Shown here: positions 37,672-46,365 of the stretch, piece after piece
How the letters are laid out: each line of letters opens with the position of its first letter
Position numbering within the stretch: position 1 is the stretch's first letter
Assembly (NCBI GenBank): GCA_016713425.1
Contig: JADJPE010000005.1
Location: 3,100,001-3,164,000, forward strand
Reading direction: 5' to 3'
Length of the DNA stretch: 64,000 bases
Origin: Deltaproteobacteria bacterium
Lineage (GTDB): Bacteria > Myxococcota > Kuafuiibacteriia > Kuafuiibacteriales > Kuafuiibacteriaceae
Made by a program: the position numbers and the translations under genes
Notes under the pieces: generated by a model
The model's input: only the letters and a program-made list of their open reading frames with translations
Database searches by the model: none
What the model was told of the DNA's origin: nothing

Positions 37672-39780
37672 TCATAATCCCATGCTCGACCGGAACTCGG
37701 GAAGGTCCGCGAAGTGTCTAGCCAGATCTCGTCGGCCCACCGCGTTCAGATTGAGAAGGCGCACCCAGTACGCATGCCCACCGGCGTCGGGAACTCGCTC
37801 CAACAAGAGCTGATACATCAGAGAAACGAGCCTGTCGGCGGGCATCGTGTCGATGGGATGGCGGGAAGTGAACTCGAGTTGCAACGTGAGAACCTGCGCC
37901 AGCTCACTGATGCTACCTCCACGATCAAGGTATGCGCTCCAATACTGCTTCCCGCCCGGATCTGCCGCGCGACCAAAGAGCTTCAGGTACATCAGCTCCA
38001 CGCGATCGCCGTTGCTCTTCGGGGGCTGAAGGTTGTGCACATTCTGATACAAGCCGGGATTCGGCGCGCTCTCGAGCGCGATCCCTGTTTCAGGGAGCGG
38101 GAAGCCGGGCGTTAGCGACAGAACTGCCTTGTAGCTCCAAGTCCCGTACACGAAGTCGAGTCGATCGCTCATGTTCTTTCCGCGGATGCTCGCGAAGGAT
38201 CGCGGAGACACGACAATGGGCTCATTCCAAAGCCAGAACGAGCTTTCGCCGTTGGGGTTGGTGAGATAGTTCGCCCATCCACCGCTGCTTCGAACGGTGT
38301 TCTCGAAGACCTGCATGGGTCCGGTTGCGTGATCGAGCGCGATGCCTACGATGGCATTGCTGACCGCGTTTCCGGAAATGACGCCTCCGAATGCGGGCGT
38401 GTCTCCGCCGAGATCCTCCCAGCCCGATACGACCTGCGTTCCGACCAGAATCCCAAAGTTGCATAGGCGCTTTCGGGAGCAGTCGATCGAGTTGCCCCGG
38501 ACCCGCGTCCCGGTGAAGTTCCCGCTCGTCGAGTTCTCCCCAGGCCAAGCCTGCAACATGATCTCGGCTGACGCCGCGCCATCGATCAATGACTCGGAAT
38601 GCCGGAACCGGTTGTTCTCGATGATGCAATTCCTGCAGCCTCCGAAGATGAGTTGAACATCTGAGTTGTCGATGAAGTAGTTGTTGATGATCGTTAGGTT
38701 CGAAACATCGCCGACCGTGATTCCGTCAGCCTGCCACATCCCGTGACGTCCGTTTCGGATGATGTTGTTGCGCTCGACACGGACGTTCGAGGCCCCGATG
38801 GTGAAGCCGGAAGCATGGACCGCCTCCTTGATCGTACTGTTTCGAATCGTGGTGTTTTCGGCATTGGCGGCGAGCAGATACATCGTCACGTGGGGTCGAT
38901 CTCCGACGGCGCGCGCACGATTCACGTGGTTCCCATGAATCGAGATCCCATCCAGCACGACGTTGGGCGAGTTGATCTCAACAAGCCAGGAGCCTGGCGT
39001 TTTTGGCGCCGGGTACAGCTTGTAGAAGCTGTCTGCAGCGAAGAGCTCCGCGCATCCCCACCCGCTTGCAGAGCATCGGTCGGTCTTGTTGAGCGTCTTG
39101 ATCGTGAGAGACGATGGCGGCTGGACCGCGAGCGTCGACGCCAACGTATAGCGGCCACTTGGCAACGCAAGCTCCCGCCGATCACGGGCCCACCCGATGC
39201 ATTCATCCCGCAAGAACGCCGCAGCATCGATGCCGGAGTTTCGGAAATGCTCAAGTCCCTGAGAAGAGCAGCCCGTCAAGAGCTCCCGAGGCAGACGCTG
39301 TTGGAACTCCGGCGCCAGCGTGAAGCCTTCAGCCAGCTTCACTGCCCGGTCGTCGCCGCTTTCGTAGTCACGAAGCGCGTTCGTCCAGTAGCTCATTCCC
39401 CCGGAATCAGGGCTTCGACCTACGAATACCAGATATGCACCTTCGATCTGGGTGCTCAACTCAGACGCCGCGTATCGACTGCGGAAGAGCTCAATCGCCA
39501 GGCCTCGTCGAGTGCCGGTGTACCGCCTAAGTCGATCACTGTGCGCAGCGACCAAAGATGGGCTGGGTGCTCGGTTCCCGGCGATCGAACAGAACAGATA
39601 TCGAACCACATCATCGGTCCCCGAACTCGAGATCGTACACGTATCCGCCGTGGCGGCGGACGCTGCCAGGGCTGCTTCGGGATCCTCTGGAGCTCCGGAG
39701 CACCCAAAGAAAACCAGACAAGCAGCCGAGAGCAGCAATGCTTGCCACGGTGAAGATGGTTTTCCTGCGTTGATTGACAT
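37672..39780 (-). CDS. Lipoprotein with beta-helix and DUF4214 domains
   Basis: 702 residues from ATG 39780, giving SSPWQALLLSAACLVFFGCS with a lipobox Cys at about residue 27. An N-terminal DUF4214-like unit (YLVFVGRSPDSGGMSYWTNA) is followed by a right-handed parallel beta-helix at about 210-500, with NxxI/VxxN turns such as TIRNSTIKEAVHASGFTI and LTIINNYFIDNSDVQLIFGG. A second DUF4214 pair ends the protein (LYLKLFGRAADPGGKQYWSA; YQLLLERVPDAGGHAYWVRL). It is probably surface-exposed and may bind or process polysaccharide. ATG 40002 has a better Shine-Dalgarno (GGAGAGGAG) but adds 74 low-complexity residues before the signal. Confidence 0.8.
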   Translation of the reverse strand: MSINAGKPSSPWQALLLSAACLVFFGCSGAPEDPEAALAASAATADTCTISSSGTDDVVRYLFCSIAGNRAPSPSLVAAHSDRLRRYTGTRRGLAIELFRSRYAASELSTQIEGAYLVFVGRSPDSGGMSYWTNALRDYESGDDRAVKLAEGFTLAPEFQQRLPRELLTGCSSQGLEHFRNSGIDAAAFLRDECIGWARDRRELALPSGRYTLASTLAVQPPSSLTIKTLNKTDRCSASGWGCAELFAADSFYKLYPAPKTPGSWLVEINSPNVVLDGISIHGNHVNRARAVGDRPHVTMYLLAANAENTTIRNSTIKEAVHASGFTIGASNVRVERNNIIRNGRHGMWQADGITVGDVSNLTIINNYFIDNSDVQLIFGGCRNCIIENNRFRHSESLIDGAASAEIMLQAWPGENSTSGNFTGTRVRGNSIDCSRKRLCNFGILVGTQVVSGWEDLGGDTPAFGGVISGNAVSNAIVGIALDHATGPMQVFENTVRSSGGWANYLTNPNGESSFWLWNEPIVVSPRSFASIRGKNMSDRLDFVYGTWSYKAVLSLTPGFPLPETGIALESAPNPGLYQNVHNLQPPKSNGDRVELMYLKLFGRAADPGGKQYWSAYLDRGGSISELAQVLTLQLEFTSRHPIDTMPADRLVSLMYQLLLERVPDAGGHAYWVRLLNLNAVGRRDLARHFADLPEFRSSMGL

Positions 39781-40165
39781 GACGCGGCGTTCAGCAACGG
39801 GTTTGTCGTCTAGCGAAGCCGCTCCACCAGGTCCCCGTGGCCAGCCTCTGTCATGGTCGGAGGACAGTGGCCCTGAAGGTGATCGAGGTCTGTTGGGGCC
39901 TGAAGACGGACAGACGACGCGTATGCTTGAAGAACCGCTCAAGCAAGCGCCCTGCTGACTCCTTCTCTGTCTTCGATTCGATGGCGTCTCGGACTTCTTC
40001 ATTTAGATGCTCCTCTCCTGGCGGACGACAGGTATCGTGCCGTCGTTCTGGCTCCACACACTACGATCGCCATGATCCGTCCCGCTAGTGTGGCGACGTG
40101 TCGGCACGTCTCCCGTCGCAAGAACCGATCGACAGGACGATCACACACTCGTGCTCAGCGACAAG
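39781..40165. other. Upstream region of the beta-helix lipoprotein
   Basis: It includes a GGAGAGGAG motif before ATG 40002 (minus), which may be the true start of the lipoprotein. Otherwise no gene, repeat or RNA is recognised. Confidence 0.4.
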
Positions 40166-40244
40166 GCCGATAGGGCAATCAGTGCGCCAGGCGAAGCCTG
40201 GGAGAAGGGGATGCAGATGACAGGCTGAAACTTCTCGTCGGACC
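40166..40244 (+). mobile_element. IS91 terminus (17 nt) joined to group II intron 5' end
   Basis: GGCCGATAGGGCAATCA (40166-40182) is followed by GTGCGCCAGGCGAAGCCTGG and further intron sequence identical to the 21.7-kb intron start, breaking off at about 40244. It is in the opposite orientation to the 21.7-kb copy, so this is a second insertion of the same intron in the same target. Confidence 0.8.
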
Positions 40245-40372
40245 ACCTTGGCGCAACTGGCGAATACAGCCACCGCTTCAAGGGCGAAGACGGTGCCTCT
40301 TTCGGGCTGCAAGCAGGCGTGGTCGTTCCAGTGATACTTCTCTTTCGCGATCTCGGGTTGGGCCGCATCCAT
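40245..40372 (-). pseudogene. N-terminal fragment of an unknown protein
   Basis: Starts MDAAQPEIAKEKYHWNDHAC at 40372 and continues ERGTVFALEAVAVFASCAKV, then runs into the intron fragment. It is divergent from the plus-strand gene start at 40413, with 40 bp between the two starts. Family unknown. Confidence 0.5.
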
Positions 40373-40412
40373 TGATGGACATTATTGTGCAACCGTTGGG
40401 AAGAGTGTGCTC

Positions 40413-40611
40413 ATGGACAGCATCGATTCAACCTGGTTTTCGAAGCATTTGCGGGGACGAGAAGAGCTTGCCGACCTGACTGTCGTCGAGATCACCCTCG
40501 ACCGTGTACGGTCCTTGTTGGCCGGCATGCACACGCAGCCGATGATGTCGGCGCTGTCCCTTCGCACCGAAGCCGTCTGGCAGCGGGCGATCGATGAAGC
40601 GCGCGGGGCGT
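40413..40611 (+). pseudogene. N-terminal fragment of an unknown protein, cut by IS91
   Basis: Starts MDSIDSTWFSKHLRGREELA, continues LTVVEITLDRVRSLLAGM and SLRTEAVWQRAIDEARGAYR, and meets the IS91 left end at 40612. Bases 40526-40611 also occur at 30944-31029. No family recognised. Confidence 0.55.
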
Positions 40612-42395
40612 ACCGGTGCCGAGCACTTCCGCAACCCGGACGATGACCTACGCGGCGGCATCGAGCTCGTTGGGGACGAAACCACGCTTGCGAGTCGCAG
40701 CCAACGTGGGCATGAGCTTGTCCGTCAGCGCAGCGAGGAAGTCCGAAATTCGACGAAGACACGAACAAACGAGCGCCATTGCCGAGGCCTTCCGTGACGG
40801 CATGAAACGAGCTCATGGCGCGTTGTGTGCGCGCAAGCGGTTTCGGAATACAAACCACGAAAACCGGAGTCGGGAATCCTGCATCGCCTCGTCTCGACCC
40901 ACTTTGACGAGTTTGTCGAAAGCTTTGAGGACCCCGATTGCCCTGAGTCCGGGTTGCCGACATTCGTCCGTAAAGAATTCGAAGGATTCCTCGACTGCGG
41001 GATCTTGGAACGCGGTTTCGTCCTTCTCTTCTGCGACCGATGCCAGCGTGAGCATGCTCTGGCCTTTTCGTGCAAGGGGCGGGCGATTTGTCCGAGCTGC
41101 GGTGCACGACGGATGCAGGAGACGGCGGCCCATCTCGTCGATGGCGTGCTGCCCGATGTCGCGCTGCGGCAATACGTGCTGAGCCCGCCGTTCGAACTGC
41201 GCGGTCTTCTCGCGTGCAAACGACAGGTCTTGGCGAAGATGGTGAGCTTCTTCGTTCGGGCGATCTTTGAGCAACTGACCGGCTGGGCTCGATGCCAGGA
41301 TCTCCCAGAACCGAAATGCGGCGCCGTCACCTTCATTCAGCGATTCACGAAGACCCTGAACATCTCACCCCATCTTCACGTGCTCGTTCTCGACGGAGTC
41401 TTCGCGAACGAAGAAGAGGGTCCCCGATTCGTCGAATGCCCAGCCCCAACGAATCGAGACCTTCTCTCGTTGGCTCAAAGCGTTTTCAAGAAGATGGAGA
41501 AATTTCTCGCGAAGAGCGGATATCTCCGAAGCGAGTCGGACGCTCTTGAGGAAGCATCGCTGACACCATTGGAGCGCTGGTATGTGCGCGGCCTCGCGGA
41601 GCCATCGATGCTCTCGCCAAGTCGCATCGTGGACGTCAAGTCCACGGCAAGCAAGGCTCTGCCTATATGCGGCCCGTCCGCCCTTCGCCGAAGATCAACT
41701 TCGCATGACTGATGATGGCCGAGTTCTGCTGACGCTTCGTCGTCCAGCGAAGAACCGCCAGGGTGCGATCGTTCTATCACCGGTTCAGTTTCTGAGACGC
41801 CTCGCGTGGCTCGTTCCTCCCCCGGCGCAGCATCAGGTTCGCTACGCGGGCGTTCTGGCCTCGGCCTCGAAAGTGCGGCGCACGATTGTGCCAAGGCCCG
41901 CACCGGCTCTTCAGCTCCCCTTCCCGATCGAGAACATGAGGCCCCGGGTTCAGAAACGTCGCATGTCGTGGGCCAAACTGTTTGCCCGCGTCTATTCGAT
42001 TGATGGAGAGCGCTGCTTGTCGTGTGGCGGCCCGCTTAGGGCGATCGGTGCGGTGACTGAATCGAGTCACGTCGCAGAGACTCTCGGTCGGATGCGACGG
42101 CCGCGATGCGCTCGAGATCCCCCTCAGCTCACCCTCGATCTCTGATCGACTCCACAAACCAACCGAAGGGCCCAAGCTCCGGGGCTCGGCGCTTCTTGTC
42201 CGCGCGGTCGCACGGCTCGTCCGCTGGGGGAGAGGTACGTCTGAACGCTGCCCGCAGGCTACGGAACTCAACGGCAGTCACGTCTTGTGCCGTTCCAAAC
42301 CGGCCAGGACTGCGCGCAACATGCGACGCGTCGCACACCTGCGTCGGTTCTCCGACTGCTCCGGGCATGGTCGAAGCCGATTGATTGCCCTATCG
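40612..42395 (+). mobile_element. IS91-family element, nearly full length, small internal deletion
   Basis: The left end matches 31030 and the IS110 site is empty (41077-41078). It diverges at many bases from the 31-kb copy, so it is an older lineage. About 66 bp are missing near 41653. Its right end is split by the IS21-like element: TATCG (42391-42395) precedes the insertion and TATCGGCC resumes at 46241. Confidence 0.9.
40825..41712 (+). pseudogene. IS91 transposase with deletion frameshift
   Basis: Reads MCAQAVSEYKPRKPE, the complete zinc finger CDRCQREHALAFSCK-CPSCGARRM and the HUH motif HLHVLVLDGV, then leaves the frame at DVKSTASKALPICGP because of the ~66-bp deletion. The C-terminal part continues in another frame to LTLDL near 42145. 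It is the only copy with N-terminus, zinc finger and HUH domain uninterrupted, but it lacks the expected tyrosine region. Confidence 0.88.
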
Positions 42396-42446
42396 GCTGG
42401 AGCGCTCCCCAAAAACGGCCCACCCGTGCTCTCGAGAAGCAGTCCA
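42396..42446 (+). repeat. Left terminal repeat of the IS21-like transposon
   Basis: Contains GCGCTC at the tip, then GGCCCACC, TGCTCT and CAGTCCACC. It pairs with 46190-46240 in reverse orientation, where the corresponding motifs are CAGTCCACTT, TGCTCT and CAGTCCAC. Confidence 0.8.
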
Positions 42447-42641
42447 CCCGACGCTGTGGAGGGTGTGCGACGAGATGCTGGCTGAGGTCGCCGCCGTCTG
42501 ATAGTCGAAATGAGCGGGGCAGAAGTTGGGGTCGGAGGTAGAAGCTCCGAGCCCCTGTGTCTCCACAAGGCCGTGGGCGACGTATCGTCGTCGCATAGAG
42601 GGGCCTCGTAGTCCAGCTTCCCCTTTGCCCCGCCCAAGGCC

Positions 42642-43001
42642 GTGTCGATCAGGATCTGGGCAATCAAGTGTTTGGATTGTGGGCGTAGGTTCTTGCTGTG
42701 TCGTGGATGCTTCCACGGTCAGCGATACTGCTCAGGTGAATGCCGCTCGCGATCTCGTCGCCGGCAGTGCCGCGAAGCGCAGGCTCGGTATCTCGCGAAG
42801 CGCAAGGGCCGGGTTCGAAGAGCCGCGGCGTCAGCCGCGTACCGCGGGCGCGTCCAAGATCTCGGCGAATCTCGAGGGGAGAAGTTGATTCGTCATAGAT
42901 CAGGGTGTCGGAGCCTGCCGCGTTTCGAGGCACAAGTTCTCCCGTCTACGGCCTGCTGCGAGCGGTGCGGTGGTTATGGCCCCGTACGTGAGTGGCACTG
43001 A
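42642..43001 (+). CDS. Cys-rich zinc-ribbon protein of the IS21-like transposon
   Basis: 119 residues from a GTG start. The N-terminus has AIKCLDCGRRFLLCRGCFHG then RYCSGECRSRSRRR: paired CxxC knuckles followed by an Arg-rich helix, as in small DNA-binding zinc ribbons. The middle is very basic (REAQARYLAKRKGRVRRAAA), and CCERCGGYG near the C-terminus adds a further CxxC. It lies first in the operon, 18 bp before the ParB-like gene. It probably binds DNA or RNA; its role in transposition is inferred only from position. Confidence 0.7.
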   Translation: MSIRIWAIKCLDCGRRFLLCRGCFHGQRYCSGECRSRSRRRQCREAQARYLAKRKGRVRRAAASAAYRGRVQDLGESRGEKLIRHRSGCRSLPRFEAQVLPSTACCERCGGYGPVREWH

Positions 43002-43019
43002 CGCAAGAGCGGGTGTGCG

Positions 43020-43967
43020 ATGGAGTTGGAGATCGGTCAGCTTGAGCTTCGCTACGAGAAGCTACGGCGGAGGAACGCGCGCAAGGAACGGCAACTGGTC
43101 GGCTCACTCGCGGAGAAGGGGCAGCTTCTGCCTGTCGTGGTGGTGCGTGGCGACGACGCCAGGCATGTACTCGTTGATGGCTACAAACGCGTTCGAGCGC
43201 TGAAGTCGTTGCGGCATGACTTGGTGCGCGCAACCCTATGGGAGCTGGGCGAGCTTGAGGCTGTGTTGCTCGAGCGGCTAATGCGGACGAGCGAATCGGA
43301 CGGTGCTCTTGAGCAAGGCTGGCTCCTGGAGGACCTCAACGAGCGCTTTGGTCTCTCCCTCGCCGAACTGTCGCGGTGCTTCGACAAGAGCCAGAGCTGG
43401 GTGAGCCGCCGTTTGGCTCTGGTTCGAGCGTTGCCTCGGGAGGTTCAAGACCGGGTGCAAAGTGGGTCGCTCGGAGCGCATGCGGCGATGAAATACCTCG
43501 TGCCGATGGCGCGCGCCAAACGTTCGGATTGCTTGCGCCTCGTCAAGAGCCTCGCGGATGGCCGACCGAGCACGCGGGAGGTCGGTGCACTCTATGCAGC
43601 CTGGGTTTCGGGCAACGCGAAGACGCGCGAGCTCGTGGTGACTCAGCCCTTCGTGGTTCTTCGATTGCGAGAGCAGGCAGCTCCCCTCGTCGATTCGGCT
43701 TCCGAGAAGAGGCTCTTCAGAAAGCTTGTTGATGACTTCGGTATCCTCATCGGAACAAGCCGACGGGCTCGAACAAGACTCAAAGAGGGTGCGCTGTCTG
43801 GGCTGGTTCCGCCTGAGGCGTTGGACCTTCAGCATGCCACACAGCAAGCGAAGTGGGAGTGCGAGTCGCTGTTTCGGTCAGCGCTCTCGCTTCTGATGCA
43901 CCGCACCTCGCAGTCAAGCGTCGAAGGCGTCGAGAGCGCCACTTTGGAGGCCATTGATGCTGGATGA
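43020..43967 (+). CDS. ParB-like protein of the IS21-like transposon
   Basis: 315 residues. Residues ~1-75 form a ParB/Srx-type N-terminal domain: LVGSLAEKGQLLPVVVVR, HVLVDGYKRVRALKSLRH, with GYKR in place of the usual GERR. Residues ~105-150 carry a helix-turn-helix (LSLAELSRCFDKSQSWVSRR) and a second helical unit (VQSGSLGAHAAMKYL). The C-terminal half is helical (EKRLFRKLVDDFGILIG). No ParA gene accompanies it. Its stop overlaps the istA start by 11 bp, so the genes are translationally coupled. The family match is good; the role is inference. Confidence 0.82.
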   Translation: MELEIGQLELRYEKLRRRNARKERQLVGSLAEKGQLLPVVVVRGDDARHVLVDGYKRVRALKSLRHDLVRATLWELGELEAVLLERLMRTSESDGALEQGWLLEDLNERFGLSLAELSRCFDKSQSWVSRRLALVRALPREVQDRVQSGSLGAHAAMKYLVPMARAKRSDCLRLVKSLADGRPSTREVGALYAAWVSGNAKTRELVVTQPFVVLRLREQAAPLVDSASEKRLFRKLVDDFGILIGTSRRARTRLKEGALSGLVPPEALDLQHATQQAKWECESLFRSALSLLMHRTSQSSVEGVESATLEAIDAG

Positions 43968-45387
43968 GCATCAACGAATCGCCATCCTCGAGCTCGCGAA
44001 GAAGGGGTTCGGTAGTCGCCGTATCGCCCGCGCGCTCAATCTCTCGCGAAGCGCTGTGCGATCCGTGGTGGAGAGCGGAACGGCTCCGCCGCCCAGGATT
44101 GTTCGGCCAGAGAAGGCGGCCGAGTATCATGACGCCATCGTTGAGCTGCACGTACGCTGCAAGGGCAACTTGGTTAGGGTCCATGAAGAGCTGGAGAAGA
44201 AGGGCGCCAAGCTCTCCTACCAGGCACTCACGGCGTTCTGCCGCCGGCACGAGATCGGCCACACCCCAAAGCGCCCATCCGGACGCTATGAGTTTGCGCC
44301 CGGCGAAGAGATGCAACATGACACCTCGCCACACCAAGCCCAAATAGGCGGGCGATTGCGCAAGGTGCAGATCGCCTCGCTCGTGATGTGCTACTCGCGG
44401 ATGCTCTTCGTTCAGATCTACCCCTGCTTCACCCGCTTCGAGTGCAAGGTCTTCCTCACCGACGCGCTTGAGTACTTCGGCGGAGCGGCGGGGCGATGTA
44501 TGATCGACAACACCAACGTCGTTCGACTCAAGGGCACGGGCAAAGAGATGGTGCCTGTGCCCGAAATGTCCGCGTTCGGTGAGCGATTCGGGTTCGTCTT
44601 CGTGGCGCACGAGGTTGGCGATGCCAATCGCTCGGCACGGGTCGAGAACCCGTTCAAATGGGTGCAGAGGAATTTCCTCGTCGGGCGGGAGTTCTCCGAT
44701 TGGGACGACGTCAACATGCAGGCGCGGTCCTGGTGCGAGGAGAAGAACGCCGCGCGAAGCCCGAAACTTCACGCTACGCGCCGAGAGCTGTTTGCCGCCG
44801 AACGGCCGCGTCTCAAGGCCCTGCCGATCTTCATACCCGAGGTCTATGTCCTGCATCAGCGGTTCGTCGATGCCGAGGGCTACGTCAGCGTTCGGCGTAA
44901 CCGCTACTCGGTTCCCTACAAGCTCATCGGAAGGCAAATGGAGGTGCGCGAGAGTAAGCAACGCATCGACATCTTCGAGGGTCCGCGCCAGGTGGCAACG
45001 CATAAGCGTGTCGTCGATCCGCTCGACGTGCGCGTAACCAAGCCCGAACATCGTCCGCTCCGAGGCGAGGGTCGACGCAAAACCGAACCACCGGCAGAGC
45101 AAGCGGAGCTGTTGGCGACAGCTCCCGAACTGGCGAACTACGTGGCTGCGCTCAAGCAACGCGCTTACGGGCGTGGCGTGAAGGTGCTTCGATGCCTGCT
45201 ACGCATGGTTCGTGAGTATCCCCGCGAGGCCTTGATGCCTGCCCTGCAAACCGCCGAAGCCTACGGTCTATACGACCTCGACCGCGTCGAGCGGATGATT
45301 CTGCGCCAGATAGCACGCGATTACTTCATTCTGTCCGACCCGGACGACGAGGACTACCCACCCGTCGAGGAGAACCAAGATGAATGA
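43957..45387 (+). CDS. istA: IS21-family transposase IstA
   Basis: 476 residues from ATG 43957. An N-terminal HTH (LAKKGFGSRRIARALNLSRS) is followed by the DDE integrase core: GEEMQHDTSPHQ with the first Asp near residue 126, RCMIDNTNVVR with the second near 185, and ARVENPFKWVQRNF with the Glu near 230. The C-terminal beta-barrel region has NRYSVPYKLIGRQMEVRES. The catalytic triad is intact. The frame overlaps istB by 8 bp. Confidence 0.95.
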   Translation: MLDEHQRIAILELAKKGFGSRRIARALNLSRSAVRSVVESGTAPPPRIVRPEKAAEYHDAIVELHVRCKGNLVRVHEELEKKGAKLSYQALTAFCRRHEIGHTPKRPSGRYEFAPGEEMQHDTSPHQAQIGGRLRKVQIASLVMCYSRMLFVQIYPCFTRFECKVFLTDALEYFGGAAGRCMIDNTNVVRLKGTGKEMVPVPEMSAFGERFGFVFVAHEVGDANRSARVENPFKWVQRNFLVGREFSDWDDVNMQARSWCEEKNAARSPKLHATRRELFAAERPRLKALPIFIPEVYVLHQRFVDAEGYVSVRRNRYSVPYKLIGRQMEVRESKQRIDIFEGPRQVATHKRVVDPLDVRVTKPEHRPLRGEGRRKTEPPAEQAELLATAPELANYVAALKQRAYGRGVKVLRCLLRMVREYPREALMPALQTAEAYGLYDLDRVERMILRQIARDYFILSDPDDEDYPPVEENQDE

Positions 45388-46105
45388 CGATCTCTCTCAG
45401 CTTTTTAGCTGCTTGAAGCTGAACAAGATTGCCGAGATCTTCGACGATGAGCTCGCGAAAGCCGACAAGCAACATACTCCATTCAGTAAACTCTTCGCGC
45501 GCCTCTTGCGTGCCGAATGGCACGCACGGCAGGAAAGCGCGCTTGCGTGGAGAATCAAGAGGGCTTCTCTGCCGGAGCCGTGGACGCTCGAGAGCTTCCC
45601 ATGGAAGAAGCAACCCAGCGTACCGCAACGCAAGCTCCGCGAACTCGCCGAGCTCGAATTCATCGGACGCGCAGAGAACATCGTGTTCATCGGACCAACT
45701 GCTGTTGGCAAAAGCGGTCTCGCGATGGGCTTGCTGCTCAAGGCTCTGCAGAACGGCTATCGCGGGGTCTTCATGCCGGCCCAGGACCTCTTCGATGAAA
45801 TGTACTCGTCGCTCGCGGACCGTTCTACCCCGCGGCTGCTCAACCGCCTCGCTCGCCTCGACGTCTTGGTGATCGACGAAATGGGCTATCTCAACCTGAG
45901 GCCCGAGCAGAGCAACATCTTCTTCAAGTTGATGCACCTTCGGTATCGGCGGCGACCGACGATCATCACGACGAATCTCGACTACCCCGAGTGGGCCTCC
46001 TTCCTCGGAAATCCCAAGATGGTAGAGGCCTTGCTCAGCCGTGTGCGACACCAGTGTCACACGATCAAGATCGACGGTCCGCCCCTGCGTGAGCCTCAGA
46101 GCTGA
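45380..46105 (+). CDS. istB: IS21 helper ATPase IstB
   Basis: 241 residues. AAA+ ATPase with Walker A GPTAVGKS at about 105-112, Walker B LVIDEMGYLN near 164, and sensor I in IITTNLDYPEW. IstB assembles on target DNA and recruits the IstA-bound transposon ends. The protein is complete, and with intact IstA and ends the element looks competent. Confidence 0.95.
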   Translation: MNDDLSQLFSCLKLNKIAEIFDDELAKADKQHTPFSKLFARLLRAEWHARQESALAWRIKRASLPEPWTLESFPWKKQPSVPQRKLRELAELEFIGRAENIVFIGPTAVGKSGLAMGLLLKALQNGYRGVFMPAQDLFDEMYSSLADRSTPRLLNRLARLDVLVIDEMGYLNLRPEQSNIFFKLMHLRYRRRPTIITTNLDYPEWASFLGNPKMVEALLSRVRHQCHTIKIDGPPLREPQS

Positions 46106-46189
46106 GAATCTAACCTTACCCTCTCCGTGCGCTGTCAGTCCCTCGACGCTCTTGCCTCCTCCCGCACGTTCACAACTCCGTTCTCGATG

Positions 46190-46240
46190 TGGACTGGTTC
46201 TGCAGAGCAGAAGTGGACTGCTTTTCATGAGCGCCACAGC
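46190..46240 (-). repeat. Right terminal repeat of the IS21-like transposon
   Basis: Inverted partner of 42396-42446. The same sequence, about 113 bp long, occurs alone at 55264-55376. Confidence 0.8.
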
Positions 46241-46365
46241 TATCGGCCCTCTGAGATTGGCTCTGTTTACCTCGCTGAGCTCCGGCGTTCAGTTTCGGTT
46301 CTGGTTTTCATTCAGAATCTAGTTTTCGATTGTCAATCTAGCCCTGATCTCTAGAAGAGGGGCCC

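Larger units (their letters stand above)
42396..46240 (+). mobile_element. IS21-like transposon carrying zinc-ribbon and ParB-like genes
   Basis: 3845 bp. The left end GCTGGAGCGCTC and the reverse complement of the right end GCTGTGGCGCTC align, and the match continues for about 50 bp, including TGCTCT, AGAA and CAGTCCAC motifs repeated within each end, as in IS21. Flanking TATCG occurs on both sides (42391-42395; 46241-46245), a 5-bp target duplication within the IS91 right terminus. Four genes in one direction: zinc ribbon, ParB-like, istA, istB. Confidence 0.9.

Noticed and set aside
43020..43967. Plasmid partition locus
   Set aside because: No ParA and no centromere-like repeats; the gene lies between the transposon ends and overlaps istA.
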